A stretch of 38,602 nt of DNA from CAYPAU01 sp964408825 (GTDB lineage: Bacteria; Patescibacteriota; Microgenomatia; Levybacterales; UBA12049): NCBI GenBank assembly GCA_964408825.1, contig CAYPAU010000006.1, positions 1-38,602 on the forward strand, given 5' to 3'. Positions 14,798 to 21,395 of this stretch are shown piece after piece. Numbering within the stretch: the stretch's first letter is position 1; each line of letters starts with the position of its first letter. A model generated the notes under the pieces. The model had not been told where the DNA came from and did no database searches. It saw only the letters and a list, made by a program, of their open reading frames with translations. The translations under genes and the position numbers were made by a program.

Positions 14798-15489
14798 TGA
14801 TTAAAACTGTCCAATTTTCAAAAGAAAAATTTTTAAGAGCAATAAAACTGCTAAGCAAGTTTCCCAGAATTTCCTCAATTTTTTTTGTTATCCTTGTTTT
14901 TTCCTTTGTATCTTTTTCAACAGGGGATCAAAGAATCGAGAGGGGGGTCAGGGCAGCCTCGGAATCAAAATCGGATATTTCCGAATTTAAAATAATCCAT
15001 TCGCCAACTCCTACCCCGACTCCAACTTTAATCCCAACTTCAGCCCCAACCGCAACTCCAGATATTCCTTTGCCGACACCCACAGCCTCTCCTGTTTTGG
15101 ACAAAGAAGAGAGCAATAGTCAGTCTTCAGGCTCTTCTGATCTATTAAACTCTGTCAATAATTTCAGGAGATCAAACGGCGTTTCGGAATTATCATCAAG
15201 CGGAACTCTTTGCGGTATTTCGCAAAACAGATTAGGGGAGCTTGTATCTTTGGGAAGTCTCGATAGCCATGCAGGGTTTGATAAATATTTTAAGGGGCAG
15301 TCGGAGTTTAAATCAATGGGGGAGGTAACATTTAGATCAAGTACCCAAAGATCGCCGGAATATGTGGTGAATGAGGGTTGGGCAAAATCCGAAGAAGGAC
15401 ACAAAGAAAATATACTTAATACAAAATGGAATTATGGATGTGGGGCGACCAACGGCTATTTTGCAGTATTTAATCTAGGTAGAAAATGA
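14797..15489 (+). CDS. Secreted or anchored CAP (SCP/PR1-like) domain protein
   Basis: A 230-residue protein. I use the ATG at 14797, which overlaps the previous stop (TGATG), rather than the TTG one codon before. Residues ~26-45 are hydrophobic (ISSIFFVILVFSFVSFS), a signal or anchor. A Pro/Thr repeat linker (SPTPTPTPTLIPTSAP) spans ~70-100. The C-terminal ~120 residues form a small CAP domain: LLNSVNNFRRSNGVSEL, LDSHAGF, MGEVTF, HKENILNTKWNYGCGATNGYFAVF. The His/Glu pair (SHAGF, GEVTF) and two Cys agree with bacterial CAP proteins. Likely cell-surface; activity unknown. Confidence 0.85.
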   Translation: MIKTVQFSKEKFLRAIKLLSKFPRISSIFFVILVFSFVSFSTGDQRIERGVRAASESKSDISEFKIIHSPTPTPTPTLIPTSAPTATPDIPLPTPTASPVLDKEESNSQSSGSSDLLNSVNNFRRSNGVSELSSSGTLCGISQNRLGELVSLGSLDSHAGFDKYFKGQSEFKSMGEVTFRSSTQRSPEYVVNEGWAKSEEGHKENILNTKWNYGCGATNGYFAVFNLGRK

Positions 15490-15493
15490 AATA

Positions 15494-16264
15494 TTAAACC
15501 TGTCCTAAGAATGTTACAGAGAGCCATACAATAATTACACCAAGGGCCAGAAGACCAGACTCAATTACTGCAAATCCCTTTCTTCTTTCATGATGTATCT
15601 CGGGAATTAGATCCGAGGAGGCTATGTAAATAAAAAATCCCGCGGTTAAAGAAATAAATATAGGGATTGAATTTCTGATTGCATCTCCTAAAAGATAAGT
15701 AATGGTTGCTCCTAGGAATGCAACTGCCGCACTTAAGATATTTATAAAGATAATATTCTTTCTTTTGAGTCCTTTATGAAGAAGAAGTCCAAAATCTCCA
15801 ATCTCCTGGGGCAGTTCGTGAGCAAAAATGGCAAGAGCGGTGAGAATTCCAAGCGGTGCGTTGAAAAGAAAAGTTGCTGCGATGACAACGCCATCTATAA
15901 AGTTATGCATCGTGTCCCCAATTATTATTAAAGGAACAGTTGTCCTTGATTCTTTCTTGTTCTTATGTTCATGATACTCTTCATGATGATGAAACCAGTG
16001 GATAAACCTTTCTGTTAGAAAAAATAAAATAATTCCGACGAGTGTCCATAAAAAAATATCTATTCCAAGTTTTTCTCCCTCTTCTGCTGCCTCGGGAAGA
16101 AGATCAAAAAAAGCTGTTCCAAGAAGTATTCCTGCTGCAAACGAAGCTAAAAAATGTGAGATTTTAAGGGCAATTCCCTCTCTTAGCAAAAGAATTATTC
16201 CACCTACTAATCCTCCAATGCTTCCTATGAAAGTAAATATTAAAATGTAGCCTAAGGTTGACAT
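15494..16264 (-). CDS. ZIP-family divalent metal transporter
   Basis: A 256-residue protein with about eight membrane helices. The conserved metal-site motifs of ZIP helices IV and V are present: HNFIDGVVIAATFLF and IFAHELPQEIGDFGLLLHKG. The loop between helices III and IV is His-rich (HWFHHHEEYHEHKN), as usual for metal binding. ZIP proteins move Zn2+, Fe2+ or Mn2+ into the cytoplasm. Its ATG lies 7 nt after TAGTAT with a TG extension on the minus strand, back to back with the YibE/F promoter. Confidence 0.9.
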   Translation of the reverse strand: MSTLGYILIFTFIGSIGGLVGGIILLLREGIALKISHFLASFAAGILLGTAFFDLLPEAAEEGEKLGIDIFLWTLVGIILFFLTERFIHWFHHHEEYHEHKNKKESRTTVPLIIIGDTMHNFIDGVVIAATFLFNAPLGILTALAIFAHELPQEIGDFGLLLHKGLKRKNIIFINILSAAVAFLGATITYLLGDAIRNSIPIFISLTAGFFIYIASSDLIPEIHHERRKGFAVIESGLLALGVIIVWLSVTFLGQV

Positions 16265-16271
16265 TGCTACA

Positions 16272-16302
16272 ATACTAACATATTTTTTTATTTTGGTATA
16301 CT
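16272..16302. promoter_or_regulatory. Divergent leaderless-type promoters (ZIP / YibE-F)
   Basis: Minus strand: TGTTAGTAT with TAGTAT at 16272-16277, 7 nt from the ZIP ATG. Plus strand: TGGTATACT with TATACT at 16297-16302, 7 nt from the YibE/F ATG at 16310. Confidence 0.55.
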
Positions 16303-16309
16303 TATAAAC

Positions 16310-17425
16310 ATGCTTAAAAGATTATTTAAGGTTTGTTTCCTCTTGCTCCTGTTATTTTTCTTATCTTATCAAACTGCTTATTCCCAGATTCGCGAAACAA
16401 GATACGAAGCAGAAGTTTTGAAAATTTTAGAAGAAAAGAAAATTAATGTCCCCGGGAAAATACAGCTTTATCAGAAAATAGAGCTTCATATTGCAAGCGG
16501 AAATTTAAAAGGCAGAAAAGTTGTATCAGAGCACGGAAAAATACCGATTTCTTATGTTCCCAAGTTTAAGGTGGGAGATAAGGTTTACATAGTTAGGACA
16601 AATGTCTTGGGGGAAAAAGAGTCCTTTGTTGTAACGGATTATGTAAGAAGAACACCTCTTTATTTACTTTTTCTTTTTTTCGTAATCTTGACGATTCTTA
16701 TTGGAAGAATCAGAGGAGTCCTATCTCTTTTGGGAATGGCTATTTCATTCGCGACAATATTTATTTTTATTCTTCCCAATATTATTTCCGGAAAAGACCC
16801 TGTTTTTATTGCAATTTTAGCATCAGTTTTTATAATTCCTATCACTTTTTATCTATCACATGGAATAAATGGAAAAACAACGTCCGCAGTTTTGGGAACC
16901 GTAATTTCACTAATTATAATTGGAATTTTTGCAAATTTTTTTACAGAAATAGCACATCTCTCCGGTTTTTCCTCGGATGAGGCAAGTTTTATTCAAACAA
17001 TGACGCGCGGAGGACTTAACATGAGAGGACTACTTCTTGCGGGAATTATTATAGGGGCGCTAGGAATCTTAGATGACATAACTGTCTCGCAATCGGCAAT
17101 AGTTTACAAACTTAAAGAAACAAATCCTACCTTACATTTTGGACAGGTTTGGGCAAAGACTATGGATATAGGAAAAGACCATATAGCATCAATGGTAAAT
17201 ACATTAGTCCTTGTTTATACCGGAGCTTCTTTGCCCCTCCTTTTATTATTTATAAACAGTACGGTTCCAATTTCGGATGCAATTAATTATGAAATGCTTG
17301 CTGAGGAGATTGTAAGAACACTTGTTGCAAGCATAGGTCTTATTTTGGCAGTGCCCATTACTACATTTTTTGCCTCATATCTCGTAGAATTTAGAAAGAA
17401 AAAGTTTATCTTTCTGAAGGAATAA
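16310..17425 (+). CDS. YibE/F-family membrane protein
   Basis: A 371-residue protein with a signal-like N-terminal helix, an extracytoplasmic beta-rich region (residues ~25-110; EVLKILEEKKINVPGK ... KVGDKVYIVRTN) and about seven membrane helices. The family pattern is clear: LIGRIRGVLSLLGMAISFATIFIFILP, GSLGVLDD-like GALGILDDITVSQSAIVYKL, and the Thr/Gly-rich stretch LVLVYTGASLPLLLLF. YibE/F proteins are widespread in Gram-positive bacteria and CPR; their transport function is not established. Confidence 0.85.
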   Translation: MLKRLFKVCFLLLLLFFLSYQTAYSQIRETRYEAEVLKILEEKKINVPGKIQLYQKIELHIASGNLKGRKVVSEHGKIPISYVPKFKVGDKVYIVRTNVLGEKESFVVTDYVRRTPLYLLFLFFVILTILIGRIRGVLSLLGMAISFATIFIFILPNIISGKDPVFIAILASVFIIPITFYLSHGINGKTTSAVLGTVISLIIIGIFANFFTEIAHLSGFSSDEASFIQTMTRGGLNMRGLLLAGIIIGALGILDDITVSQSAIVYKLKETNPTLHFGQVWAKTMDIGKDHIASMVNTLVLVYTGASLPLLLLFINSTVPISDAINYEMLAEEIVRTLVASIGLILAVPITTFFASYLVEFRKKKFIFLKE

Positions 17426-17428
17426 CTT

Positions 17429-17962
17429 CTAGTTTAGAAAATGTCTATAAAAATTTTCTACAACAAAAAGGTACGCATCCCCAAAATATTTAGGGTTGCT
17501 TTCTAGAATCTGTTTAATTTTCTTTTCGGTAAAATATCGGAACTCAACAGATTCATCTCCAAGCTTGATAGCTCTTTTAGAGCTTAACTTAATCTCAAAT
17601 ACTATAAAATAATGATTTTCTATGTAACTTCTAATAGCTCTTTTAAAAATAGCCCGCCCAACATATTTACACTCAAAATTCCTTAATCCTATTTCTTCGA
17701 GAGCCTCTCTTCTCAAGGCTTCTTCCTCGGTCTCTCCTGCCAAGACATGGCCACCTACGGGAGACACAAACTGTCCTGGATCCTGTTTGTGCGAAGCCTG
17801 TTTTACTAGAAGAAATCTTCCGCTTTCGTCCCTTACTTCAGCAATTACGGTTTTATGAAGAAGTCCTTTAGTATGAGCGTCAAGCTTAGACATTTTGCAT
17901 TTAATATTATTGTTTTTATCAATAATATCTATAATCTCTATGGCATCAGGGTTTATATTCAT
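17429..17962 (-). CDS. Nudix hydrolase (IDI-like N-terminus)
   Basis: A 177-residue protein. The start resembles isopentenyl-diphosphate isomerase-like Nudix proteins: EIIDIIDKNNNIKCKMSKLDAHTKGLLHKTV. The Nudix box is GGHVLAGETEEEALRREALEE (residues ~90-112), complete. The preceding FVSPVGGH fits hydrolase members more than true IDI. It starts within the last codons of msrA (17-nt overlap), so the two are coupled. Substrate unknown. Confidence 0.85.
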   Translation of the reverse strand: MNINPDAIEIIDIIDKNNNIKCKMSKLDAHTKGLLHKTVIAEVRDESGRFLLVKQASHKQDPGQFVSPVGGHVLAGETEEEALRREALEEIGLRNFECKYVGRAIFKRAIRSYIENHYFIVFEIKLSSKRAIKLGDESVEFRYFTEKKIKQILESNPKYFGDAYLFVVENFYRHFLN

Positions 17963-18512
17963 CTTTTAAGTCTTCATTGAATTCTCTTATTAATTTTTCA
18001 ATTTTTGGATCTATTACAATTGTACAATACGGGTTGTTTATATTGTTCTCATAATAATTTTGATGATAAGGTTCGGCATTGTAAAAATTTGTAAAAGGAA
18101 CAATATCCGTTACGATTCTGTCTTTGAATTTCCCCGACTTATCCATTTTTTCTTTTGAGTTTAAGGCTTTTTCTTTCTGTTTTTCATTATGACAAAAAAT
18201 CACCGAGCGATATTGGCTGCCCATATCCGCACCTTGCCTATTTAAAGTAGTCGGGTTATGCGTTGCCCAAAAAATATCCAAAAGCCTGTCATAAGAAATT
18301 ATTGAGGGATCAAATTTTATTTGAACTACCTCCGCATGATTTGTTTTACCGCTTGATACTTGTAAGTAGCTAGGATTTTCGATTTCTCCGCCGCTGTAGC
18401 CTGATACTACGGATTTAACACCTTTTAGTCTTTTAAAGACTGCTTCGGTACACCAAAAACAACCTCCTGCGAAAGTAGCAAGTTCATATTGTCCATCTTT
18501 TCTCATATTCAA
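17946..18512 (-). CDS. msrA: Peptide methionine-S-sulfoxide reductase MsrA
   Basis: A 188-residue protein with the MsrA signature GGCFWCTEAVFKRLKGV at residues ~15-31, where the first Cys of GCFWC is catalytic, followed by VVSGYSGG and YRSVIFCHNEKQ. It reduces the S-epimer of methionine sulfoxide in oxidised proteins using thioredoxin. The C-terminal region has YHQNYYENN, typical of the family. It leads a two-gene operon with the Nudix hydrolase, and with NiSOD it makes up the visible oxidative-stress defence. Confidence 0.95.
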   Translation of the reverse strand: MNMRKDGQYELATFAGGCFWCTEAVFKRLKGVKSVVSGYSGGEIENPSYLQVSSGKTNHAEVVQIKFDPSIISYDRLLDIFWATHNPTTLNRQGADMGSQYRSVIFCHNEKQKEKALNSKEKMDKSGKFKDRIVTDIVPFTNFYNAEPYHQNYYENNINNPYCTIVIDPKIEKLIREFNEDLKDEYKP

Positions 18513-18593
18513 AGATTAACAAAAAATTTATTTAAGTCAAATGCTTTAAAATCCCCTCTTGATTATTTGTTTTAAATATGATTACGATAAAGA

Positions 18594-18670
18594 GAGCCCG
18601 TCCGACTCGCAAGCCAGCCTGCCAGCGTTGCTGAGCAAGGCGGCCAAGGCGAGAGCGTTGCGGGTAGGGA
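18594..18670. repeat. GC-rich repeat in the DUF378 leader
   Basis: A GC-rich stretch, unlike its AT-rich surroundings, with AGCGTTGC occurring twice and several short inverted segments. It lies between the msrA 5' region and the DUF378 Shine-Dalgarno site and looks like an inserted palindromic element. Confidence 0.45.
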
Positions 18671-18688
18671 GAGGAGGTGATCTATTAG

Positions 18689-18898
18689 ATGAAAGCTTTG
18701 CACTATGTGACATTTACACTTGTTATTGTAGGTGCACTTAATTGGGGATTGGTCGGACTTTTCAATACCAATGTTGTAGCCTTGATATTTGGAGTGGACT
18801 CAGGTCTTGCGACACTGGTTTATGTACTTGTTGGTCTTTCGGCTGTCTATCTTGCAGCTACCCACATGAACGACTGTAAGATTTGCGGAAAAAAATAA
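18689..18898 (+). CDS. DUF378 small membrane protein
   Basis: A 69-residue protein with two membrane helices and the DUF378 pattern: ALHYVTFTLVIVGALNWGLVGLF then LVYVLVGLSAVYLAATHM. The Asn-Trp-Gly-Leu motif in helix 1 is characteristic. It ends in a CxxC pair (CKICGKK). The start is fixed by the Shine-Dalgarno sequence GGAGGTGA at 18673-18680. Function of DUF378 is unknown. Confidence 0.88.
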   Translation: MKALHYVTFTLVIVGALNWGLVGLFNTNVVALIFGVDSGLATLVYVLVGLSAVYLAATHMNDCKICGKK

Positions 18899-18899
18899 T

Positions 18900-18944
18900 A
18901 AACTCTAAATAAAATTTGAATTTATTAAGATAAAGCTAGAGTTT
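18900..18944 (+). terminator. Possible terminator hairpin after DUF378
   Basis: AAACTCTA (18900-18907) pairs with TAGAGTTT (18937-18944), with AT-rich nested pairing inside; a short T-rich stretch follows. It directly follows the stop codon. The long AT-rich loop makes it only a moderate candidate. Confidence 0.4.
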
Positions 18945-19087
18945 TGTCCTTTATATTTCAAGTTTTCCACTTTATTGACAAAGTTATAAGAAAACCCTTG
19001 GGAATTTTACTTTTAAACAAGGCATTAAAATGCTGCAAACAATTTAAAGTTCATACATGATTTTAATTAAATTTTAATAAAGGATGA

Positions 19088-19093
19088 TATAAT
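19088..19093 (+). promoter_or_regulatory. sodN extended -10
   Basis: TGATATAAT ends 9 nt before the ATG at 19103. The region 18945-19087 upstream is AT-rich and holds no gene that I can support. Confidence 0.55.
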
Positions 19094-19102
19094 TTAGTAG
19101 TT

Positions 19103-19606
19103 ATGAAAATTTTAGATTTGGTTTCAAAATTTTTACCAGAGAAGATCACCTATGCCCATTGTGATATTCCGTGCGGGATTTATGATCCTCACAATGCACA
19201 GATGGGAGCACATACCGTTATCCGCATGACAAATATGCTCAATGAGCTTAAGCCTTCTAAAGATGAACCGGATTTTGAAGAAAGAAAAAGAATTATCTCC
19301 CAGATTGCAAGATTAACCCGCGTTAAAGAAGAACATGGCAAAATTGTTGAGGAGGAGCTGGGGACTTTGGAAAATGATTATTTCAAAGATGAGCATTTTA
19401 AAAGTTTCCCAAACTTAAAATCTCTTATTGAAGAAGCAGTGAAGCTTTCTATAAAAACAAGACAGAATATAGATATTGATTCGTCAAAAAAAATGCTTGA
19501 AACTACAATGCAGATTGCAGAGATATTTTACAAAACAAAAAACCTTACGCCGGTAAGAATCTCTTCAGGCTACCCCACAGAGGGTGAAATTGTCTCCCAC
19601 AAGTAA
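19103..19606 (+). CDS. sodN: Nickel superoxide dismutase precursor
   Basis: A 167-residue protein containing the nickel hook motif HCDIPCGIYDP at residues 19-29. After removal of the first 18 residues (MKILDLVSKFLPEKITYA) the mature protein would start with His1, and Cys2, Cys6 and Tyr9 fall at the positions needed for Ni binding. The rest is the expected four-helix bundle (MTNMLNELK ... TRVKEEHGKIVEEEL ... KKMLETTMQIAEIFYKTK). The enzyme dismutates superoxide to O2 and H2O2. NiSOD needs a maturation protease; a good candidate is the gene at 22434, on the far side of the DGR. Confidence 0.93.
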   Translation: MKILDLVSKFLPEKITYAHCDIPCGIYDPHNAQMGAHTVIRMTNMLNELKPSKDEPDFEERKRIISQIARLTRVKEEHGKIVEEELGTLENDYFKDEHFKSFPNLKSLIEEAVKLSIKTRQNIDIDSSKKMLETTMQIAEIFYKTKNLTPVRISSGYPTEGEIVSHK

Positions 19607-19612
19607 AAAAAT

Positions 19613-19642
19613 TTGACAAAGGCTTATAGCTTATGCTACTAT
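19613..19642 (+). promoter_or_regulatory. DGR target gene promoter
   Basis: TTGACA (19613-19618), 18-nt spacer, TACTAT with a TGC extension (19637-19642), then 10 nt to the ATG at 19653. The DGR target thus has its own near-consensus promoter just after sodN. Confidence 0.6.
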
Positions 19643-19652
19643 TCTTCACCAT

Positions 19653-20486
19653 ATGATGAACTATAGGGAAATTCTGCAGAAAGTTCCGAGAAAGGAACAG
19701 TCAAGATATGCAAAGGGATTAGCGATTATAAATTCCACTGCTCAAACTCTCCTTGAACAGGGTCTTCTTCCTGAAAGATTTACAATGCCTATCGAATCTG
19801 AATCTAAGGTAGTCTCCCCAGAATCAAAAGGGGAAGCATCGCGACATTCTCTCAAGCAAGCGATAGCGGAATATAGAAGAGGAGGCCGTACGCCTGAGCT
19901 CTGGACTTCTTTTTGGAGGGCAGAATTTAAAATTGAAGGTAGCAAGCTAGCCAAGCTTGGTTTTACAGGTGAAATCCCAGATTGTGACTGGACAGAAGAG
20001 GAGATAAGAAGGCCAATGGTAGATATTCAGGGTAATGAAAGTGAGGGCACAATGATACCTTATACTTCCGAGATAGTACTTCCGATTCTAGGCCTTATGT
20101 ATCCTAGGATGCAGAGTAGAACTGTTTCTCAAGACTCCCCAGTTATAGATACTCATAATACACGAGGCTGGATAAAAGTATATAGTGCGGTTGAAGCGCC
20201 AAATCGCAATACCGGCCGCTCCGATGCTGAAAATTTTGCCAGTGGTAAGGGTTATCTTCCAGGCCGTGAAGGACCCTACATTCTAGCCTCTCAGGCAAGC
20301 AAGAAATTAAATGGAAGATATTCCGATGAGGGTTCTACTTGGTCTTGGCTTCCGGGTTCTCGGATTGGCGAGGGGCTGGTCAATGCCCACTTCCCTTCGG
20401 ACGGTGGGCTCCATGCGTACTGGCTTCTGGATCCTGGTATTCCTCATCAGTACGACGGTTGGCGCTTCGAGGAAGTGAAAAAATAA
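19653..20486 (+). CDS. DGR target protein with C-terminal variable lectin-like domain
   Basis: A 277-residue protein. There is no signal peptide or membrane helix, so it appears cytoplasmic. Residues ~1-150 are not recognised. The C-terminal part (~165-277: GWIKVYSAVEAPNRNTG ... YILASQASKKLNGRYSDEG, then WSWLPGSR ... GWRFEEV) has the layout of a DGR-diversified C-type-lectin-like domain. Residues 235-275 are encoded by the variable repeat; 13 of its 41 codons differ from the template, while framework residues such as GSRI, W257 and GWRFEE are kept. The domain should bind varying ligands. The ligand and the role of the N-terminal part are unknown. Confidence 0.88.
   Translation: MMNYREILQKVPRKEQSRYAKGLAIINSTAQTLLEQGLLPERFTMPIESESKVVSPESKGEASRHSLKQAIAEYRRGGRTPELWTSFWRAEFKIEGSKLAKLGFTGEIPDCDWTEEEIRRPMVDIQGNESEGTMIPYTSEIVLPILGLMYPRMQSRTVSQDSPVIDTHNTRGWIKVYSAVEAPNRNTGRSDAENFASGKGYLPGREGPYILASQASKKLNGRYSDEGSTWSWLPGSRIGEGLVNAHFPSDGGLHAYWLLDPGIPHQYDGWRFEEVKK
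20355..20477 (+). repeat. DGR variable repeat (VR)
   Basis: A 123-bp segment at the 3' end of the target gene that aligns without gaps to 20826-20948. There are 17 mismatches; all are at template adenines (8 to G, 6 to C, 3 to T). All other template bases, and the last 21 bases (GGTTGGCGCTTCGAGGAAGTG), are identical. The invariant 3' end is where an IMH-like homing site is expected. Confidence 0.96.
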
Positions 20487-20542
20487 AACTTTGTACTTTG
20501 CTTCTTTGTTTTTTTGATCTTTTGAATTTCTCACTTTTCTGT

Positions 20543-20561
20543 TACTCTAAAATAGAGAGTA
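20543..20561. repeat. Hairpin downstream of VR
   Basis: TACTCT and AGAGTA flank a 7-nt loop, 66 nt past VR. DGR target sites often have a hairpin after VR that aids homing; this one is farther away than in the Bordetella phage, so it may instead end the target transcript. Confidence 0.4.
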
Positions 20562-20577
20562 GGTTAATGAATCCTTA

Positions 20578-20825
20578 AATTACGCTTGTGCTTTCTGGCG
20601 GTGAGCGTGGAGTTGGGGGTTACCGAAATCCTTGATTTTTCAAGAAATTGCCGGAATTTTCTTAATTCACGGATTAAGAAAGAGTGCAATAGAAAAAACA
20701 AGACACTTCTTGCTTTGTGCTCGGGGAGGTGTCCCGGTGGGGATCGGGACTGCTCCCTGATGAAATACAATGGTAAGAGTTTATCAAACCATGGTGAAAA
20801 AGATGGTACAAGGTAATCACGAAGC
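20578..20825 (+). ncRNA. Structured leader region of the TR RNA
   Basis: There is no convincing gene between the target and TR. It contains a perfect hairpin TTCTTAAT-TCACGG-ATTAAGAA (20659-20680) and a strong composite hairpin at 20724-20757: GGGAG and CTCCC outside, GTCCCG and CGGGAC inside, 8-nt loop. The second ends 68 nt before TR. I infer a structured 5' part of the template RNA. No clear -10 box fixes its start. Confidence 0.5.
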
Positions 20826-20948
20826 GGTTCTCGGATTGACGAGAAGCTGGTCAATGCCAACTTCAATTCGGACGGTAAGCTCAATGCGAACTGGAATCTG
20901 AATCCTGATATTCCTAATCAGAACAACGGTTGGCGCTTCGAGGAAGTG
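20826..20948 (+). repeat. DGR template repeat (TR)
   Basis: The 123-bp template copy, in the same orientation as VR and RT and 348 bp after VR. Of its 34 adenines, 17 are substituted in VR. Read in the VR frame it has ten AAY codons, the usual DGR device that allows many amino acids without stop codons. It is transcribed into the RNA copied by the RT with adenine-specific errors. It ends 7 bp before the stop codon of the opposite-strand avd gene. Confidence 0.95.
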
Positions 20949-20955
20949 TCTTGCG

Positions 20956-21318
20956 TTATATTTCTTTTATTGATCTTTTCCATCCTCCAAGCATGCGGCC
21001 GATTTCCTGGAGGTTTTCCTCAAGTTTTAGATATTTTTTATTATCTAAAACATAAGTATCCTTTGCTAATCTAATGAGAATTTTCAAAAGATCAGCTGTA
21101 ATAATTGCTTTTACGAGATATGGAAGTTTCTTCTCTTCACGAGTAGCCCCTGCCATAAATATCTGTTCAAACACACTTAGAGTCAAGTTATCTAGTTTCT
21201 GCCCCAGAGGCCTGTTTGTTTTTGGAAATAATTTTAGATATTGATGGAGTACAATATAAAAGTCATAAAGCTTTAAGAGGACCGGAATATCAAAAATACC
21301 CGCTTCGCCGAAGCGCAA
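20956..21318 (-). CDS. avd: DGR accessory variability determinant (Avd), four-helix bundle
   Basis: A 120-residue protein with the Avd/S23-like four-helix pattern: IPVLLKLYDFYIVLHQYLKLFPK, RPLGQKLDNLTLSVFEQIFMA, EKKLPYLVKAIITADLLKILIRLAKD and YLKLEENLQEIGRMLGGWKRSIKE. Avd forms a basic pentameric barrel that binds the RT and template RNA. It lies on the minus strand, opposite to TR and RT. The only usual start codon in frame after the upstream stop is a TTG at 21318; the first residues (RFGEAG) derive from a palindromic repeat, so the true start is unsure. Confidence 0.85.
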   Translation of the reverse strand: MRFGEAGIFDIPVLLKLYDFYIVLHQYLKLFPKTNRPLGQKLDNLTLSVFEQIFMAGATREEKKLPYLVKAIITADLLKILIRLAKDTYVLDNKKYLKLEENLQEIGRMLGGWKRSIKEI

Positions 21319-21333
21319 GCGAGGCGAGCTATC
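21301..21333. repeat. Palindromic repeat at the avd 5' end
   Basis: CGCTTC-GCC-GAAGCG hairpin (21301-21315) followed by a CG-rich stretch. It contributes the first codons of avd and differs in composition from its AT-rich surroundings. Confidence 0.55.
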
Positions 21334-21334
21334 G

Positions 21335-21353
21335 GTGTGTGTGTGTGTGTGTG
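21335..21353. repeat. (GT)9 dinucleotide tract between avd and RT
   Basis: Nine GT units in the spacer between the divergent avd and RT genes. It is in the avd leader and about 30 bp from the shared -10 region. Such tracts can change length by slippage. Confidence 0.8.
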
Positions 21354-21381
21354 GATATCTTTACGTGTCGGCATTTATAAG

Positions 21382-21388
21382 TATTATA
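21382..21388. promoter_or_regulatory. Overlapping divergent -10 boxes for RT and avd
   Basis: Plus strand TATTAT (21382-21387), 8 nt before the RT GTG at 21396. Minus strand TATAAT (21383-21388), pointing to avd. The two overlap, so transcription of RT and avd could compete. Confidence 0.45.
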
Positions 21389-21395
21389 CGATATT

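Noticed and set aside
18559..18741. A 60-codon frame through the GC-rich repeat
   Set aside because: It reads through the repeat and the DUF378 start in another frame; no start signal.
20586..20816. A 76-codon frame in the TR leader
   Set aside because: It covers the strong hairpins, has no ribosome site or promoter, and its product resembles nothing.
20514..20979. A shared TTGATCTTTT after both VR (20514-20523) and TR (20970-20979) as an IMH pair
   Set aside because: Distances differ (36 and 21 nt after the repeats) and the string is AT-rich; chance is likely.
21335..21353. CRISPR-like or tandem repeat array
   Set aside because: It is a simple dinucleotide tract; no spaced direct repeats occur in the window.
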